A stretch of 64,000 nt of DNA from Pseudomonas chlororaphis subsp. aurantiaca (lineage in GTDB: Bacteria > Pseudomonadota > Gammaproteobacteria > Pseudomonadales > Pseudomonadaceae): NCBI RefSeq assembly GCF_013466605.1, contig NZ_CP059162.1, positions 1,364,001-1,428,000 of the forward strand, given 5' to 3'. The notes beneath the pieces are model-generated. The model was not told the DNA's origin. It searched no databases and was given only the letters and a program-made list of their open reading frames with translations. Positions 62,705-64,000 of the stretch are shown one piece after another. Numbering within the stretch: the first letter of the stretch is position 1; every line of letters begins with the position of its first letter. The translations under genes and the position numbers were made by a program.

Positions 62705-62795
62705 CTGTAGGAGCGAAGCTTGCTCGCGATGACGTTAACGCGGTTTTTCAGACAATCCGCGGCGTGGCCATCGCGCGCAAGCTGCGCTCCTACAG
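62705..62795. repeat. REPIN (paired REP elements)
   Basis: Two 27-base arms (62705-62731 and 62769-62795) are inverted copies with only 2 mismatches, beginning CTGTAGGAGCG and ending GCGATG, with a 37-base spacer. Typical mobile, RAYT-dependent REP doublet, located between convergent genes. Confidence 0.93.
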
Positions 62796-62805
62796 AGGCT
62801 GGGGA

Positions 62806-63315
62806 TCAAGGCCGCTGGTAGCGGCGGGCGATCAGGTGGTCGATGGAGAGCTTGCCGGGGCCGCGGGCCATCAGGTACAGCAGGACCGCCGCCCAGGTGC
62901 CGTGGGTCGGGTAGGCGTCAGGGTAGACGAACAGCTGGATGGTCAGGGTCATGCCCAGCAGCGCCAGGGCCGAGAAGCGCGTGGCGAAACCGACCAGGAG
63001 CAGCAGCGGGAACAGATGCTCGGCGAATGCCGCCAGGTGCGCGGCCAGTTCGGGGGAAAGCAGCGGTACCCGGTACTCGCTCTGGAACAAGGGAATGGTC
63101 GAGTCGGCCAGGCGCGGCATGCCGAGCTCGAACGTCCCGGAGAACAGATCGATGGCCAGGCCCTCGACCTTGGTCTGGCCGGATTTCCAGAACACCGCGG
63201 CAATGGAGAAGCGTGCGATAAAGGCGATCAGGCTGTGGGGAATACGCTCCAGCAGTTGGATGAGTCGGTTCACCCCGTGGCTGAGCGGGTGGTGCTTGGT
63301 GCAGTGGGTGTCCAT
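62806..63315 (-). CDS. DoxX-family membrane protein (BufD-like)
   Basis: 169 aa with four membrane helices; FIARFSIAAVFWKSGQTKVEGL and ELAAHLAAFAEHLFPLLLLVGFATRFSALALLGMTLTIQLFVYP are typical DoxX segments. The start is ATG 63315, only 2 bases after the stop of the BufC/HvfC-like gene, so both are in one operon. In bufferin-type copper RiPP operons a DoxX gene follows the MNIO and BufC genes; this context suggests the same role here. Confidence 0.85.
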   Translation of the reverse strand: MDTHCTKHHPLSHGVNRLIQLLERIPHSLIAFIARFSIAAVFWKSGQTKVEGLAIDLFSGTFELGMPRLADSTIPLFQSEYRVPLLSPELAAHLAAFAEHLFPLLLLVGFATRFSALALLGMTLTIQLFVYPDAYPTHGTWAAVLLYLMARGPGKLSIDHLIARRYQRP

Positions 63316-63317
63316 GT

Positions 63318-64000
63318 TCAAACCTCGGAATGGTGGGACAGGCGAGTGATGGCGCCGCGGCCGATCAACAGCGCCAGGGCCTGGCTCGGCTCGAATGCCG
63401 GATCGGCCGCCAAGGCATTGGCCACGGCAACCTGCAGCGGCTGTGAGTGGCGCAGGGCGTGGATGAAGCGGGCGCCCCCGGCGTCGATGGCGAACACCTC
63501 GACCTCCAGGTCGTGACGCAGTACCAGGGCGTTTTGCCCTTGCTGCAGGTCGATCGCCTGCCAGTCGCCATCGCCCTGGTGGGCGGCCCATAAGGCGACC
63601 ACCGGGTGCGCCGATTCCAGCAGGCCGAGCGAAGGGTGCAGCTCCAGGCGCAATTGCCCCAGGGTTGCAGGCTCGGCCATGGCCGCGGCGATCTGCTGCG
63701 GTTGAACCGGGCAGGCGTCGGCGGCGTGATAGGCGGTGACCCGCAGGCGTTCCAGGCGCGCGACATCGGCCAGGTAAGGCAGGCCGGCGGCGGGAGGGAA
63801 GCCGCCGATGAAATCGGCGAAGTCATGGCTATAGTCGCTGAGCACGGCGCTGGTGGGCGGGAAGCGCCTGACGTAGAGCGCGGCCATGGCCCGGAAGAAC
63901 TCATCGCCCACCAGTTGCGCCACCACCGGGTAGGCATCGGCCAGGGCGCCGATCAACGAGCTCTGCACATTGTTGCGGTACACCGCGAAGCGGCTGGCCG
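63318..64000 (-). CDS. BufC/HvfC-like MNIO partner protein (5'-truncated by window edge)
   Basis: At least 227 codons; the frame stays open to the window edge, so the N-terminus is missing. FAVYRNNVQSSLIGALADAYPVVAQLVGDEFFRAMAALYVRRFPP is the typical DUF2063 (HvfC/BufC) N-terminal domain; the rest (VARLERLRVTAYHAAD, LGQLRLELHPSLGLLESAHPVVALW) fits its second domain. These proteins assist DUF692/MNIO iron enzymes that modify Cys-rich precursor peptides. The expected BufB (DUF692) and BufA (DUF2282) genes should lie just beyond 64000. Confidence 0.88.
   Translation of the reverse strand, partial: ASRFAVYRNNVQSSLIGALADAYPVVAQLVGDEFFRAMAALYVRRFPPTSAVLSDYSHDFADFIGGFPPAAGLPYLADVARLERLRVTAYHAADACPVQPQQIAAAMAEPATLGQLRLELHPSLGLLESAHPVVALWAAHQGDGDWQAIDLQQGQNALVLRHDLEVEVFAIDAGGARFIHALRHSQPLQVAVANALAADPAFEPSQALALLIGRGAITRLSHHSEV

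Overview
The window reads as the chromosome of a fluorescent-group Pseudomonas. It is GC-rich with dense, mostly housekeeping genes. Gene order matches Pseudomonas in several blocks: tailocin end / cinA-recA-recX, finR-fpr, mprF with its acvB-type partner, an aotJQMOP-like transporter, quiP, and dinG ... OmpA-pdxH. REP elements and TTGACA/TAGAAT-type tRNA promoters fit the same picture. I cannot name the species from sequence alone.

Layout. 1-2.75 kb is the right end of an R-type-tailocin-like cluster: two tail-fibre chaperones, a short fibre, a GH19 endolysin and an Rz spanin with Rz1 nested inside it. It sits directly before cinA-recA-recX (2.8-4.9 kb). 5-15.4 kb holds a LOG-family enzyme, a small RHH-like protein, a DTW tRNA-modifying enzyme, the response regulator erdR, dgkA, the divergent pair finR/fpr, and RNA-modification genes (trmO, a pseudouridine synthase, rimO). 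15.7-22.5 kb holds kup, the mprF-acvB aminoacyl-phosphatidylglycerol pair and two tandem initiator tRNA genes. 22.7-32.6 kb holds dinB, a lipoprotein, proS, ampG, an alkyltransferase-like gene, a DUF481 protein, a secreted YwqK/MORN-repeat protein, a cold-shock protein and dcd. 32.7-37.2 kb is a basic amino-acid ABC operon, followed by the acylase quiP. 40-46.7 kb holds a GST, an isochorismatase-fold protein, SEC-C/YchJ genes, two tandem OmpA/TSP3 lipoproteins, a collagen-like protein and a CopD-type membrane protein. 46.8-60.1 kb holds dinG, a GH50-like protein, a family VIII-type esterase, an OmpA protein with a basic tail, pdxH, a glycine-zipper lipoprotein, nhaA, a cysteine-synthase-like enzyme and a flavoprotein. 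The window ends in a truncated BufC/HvfC-DoxX pair, probably part of a copper-binding RiPP (bufferin) operon whose precursor and MNIO genes lie beyond the edge.

How genes work together. Three SOS genes (recA, dinB, dinG) each carry a CTG-N10-CAG LexA box. The tailocin end beside recA fits DNA-damage-induced release. MprF makes and flips aminoacyl-PG, and its neighbour is predicted to hydrolyse it. FinR divergently controls fpr. The ABC operon has an internal terminator separating the binding protein from the permeases.

The least explained items are: a long hairpin that buries the ribosome-binding site of the second OmpA/TSP3 gene; an orphan terminator suggesting a small RNA at about 57.1-57.24 kb; a second, AT-richer fibre/chaperone cassette; the absence of argR after the aot-like operon; and the bufferin-like operon at the edge. 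I found no CRISPR array, transposase gene or rRNA.
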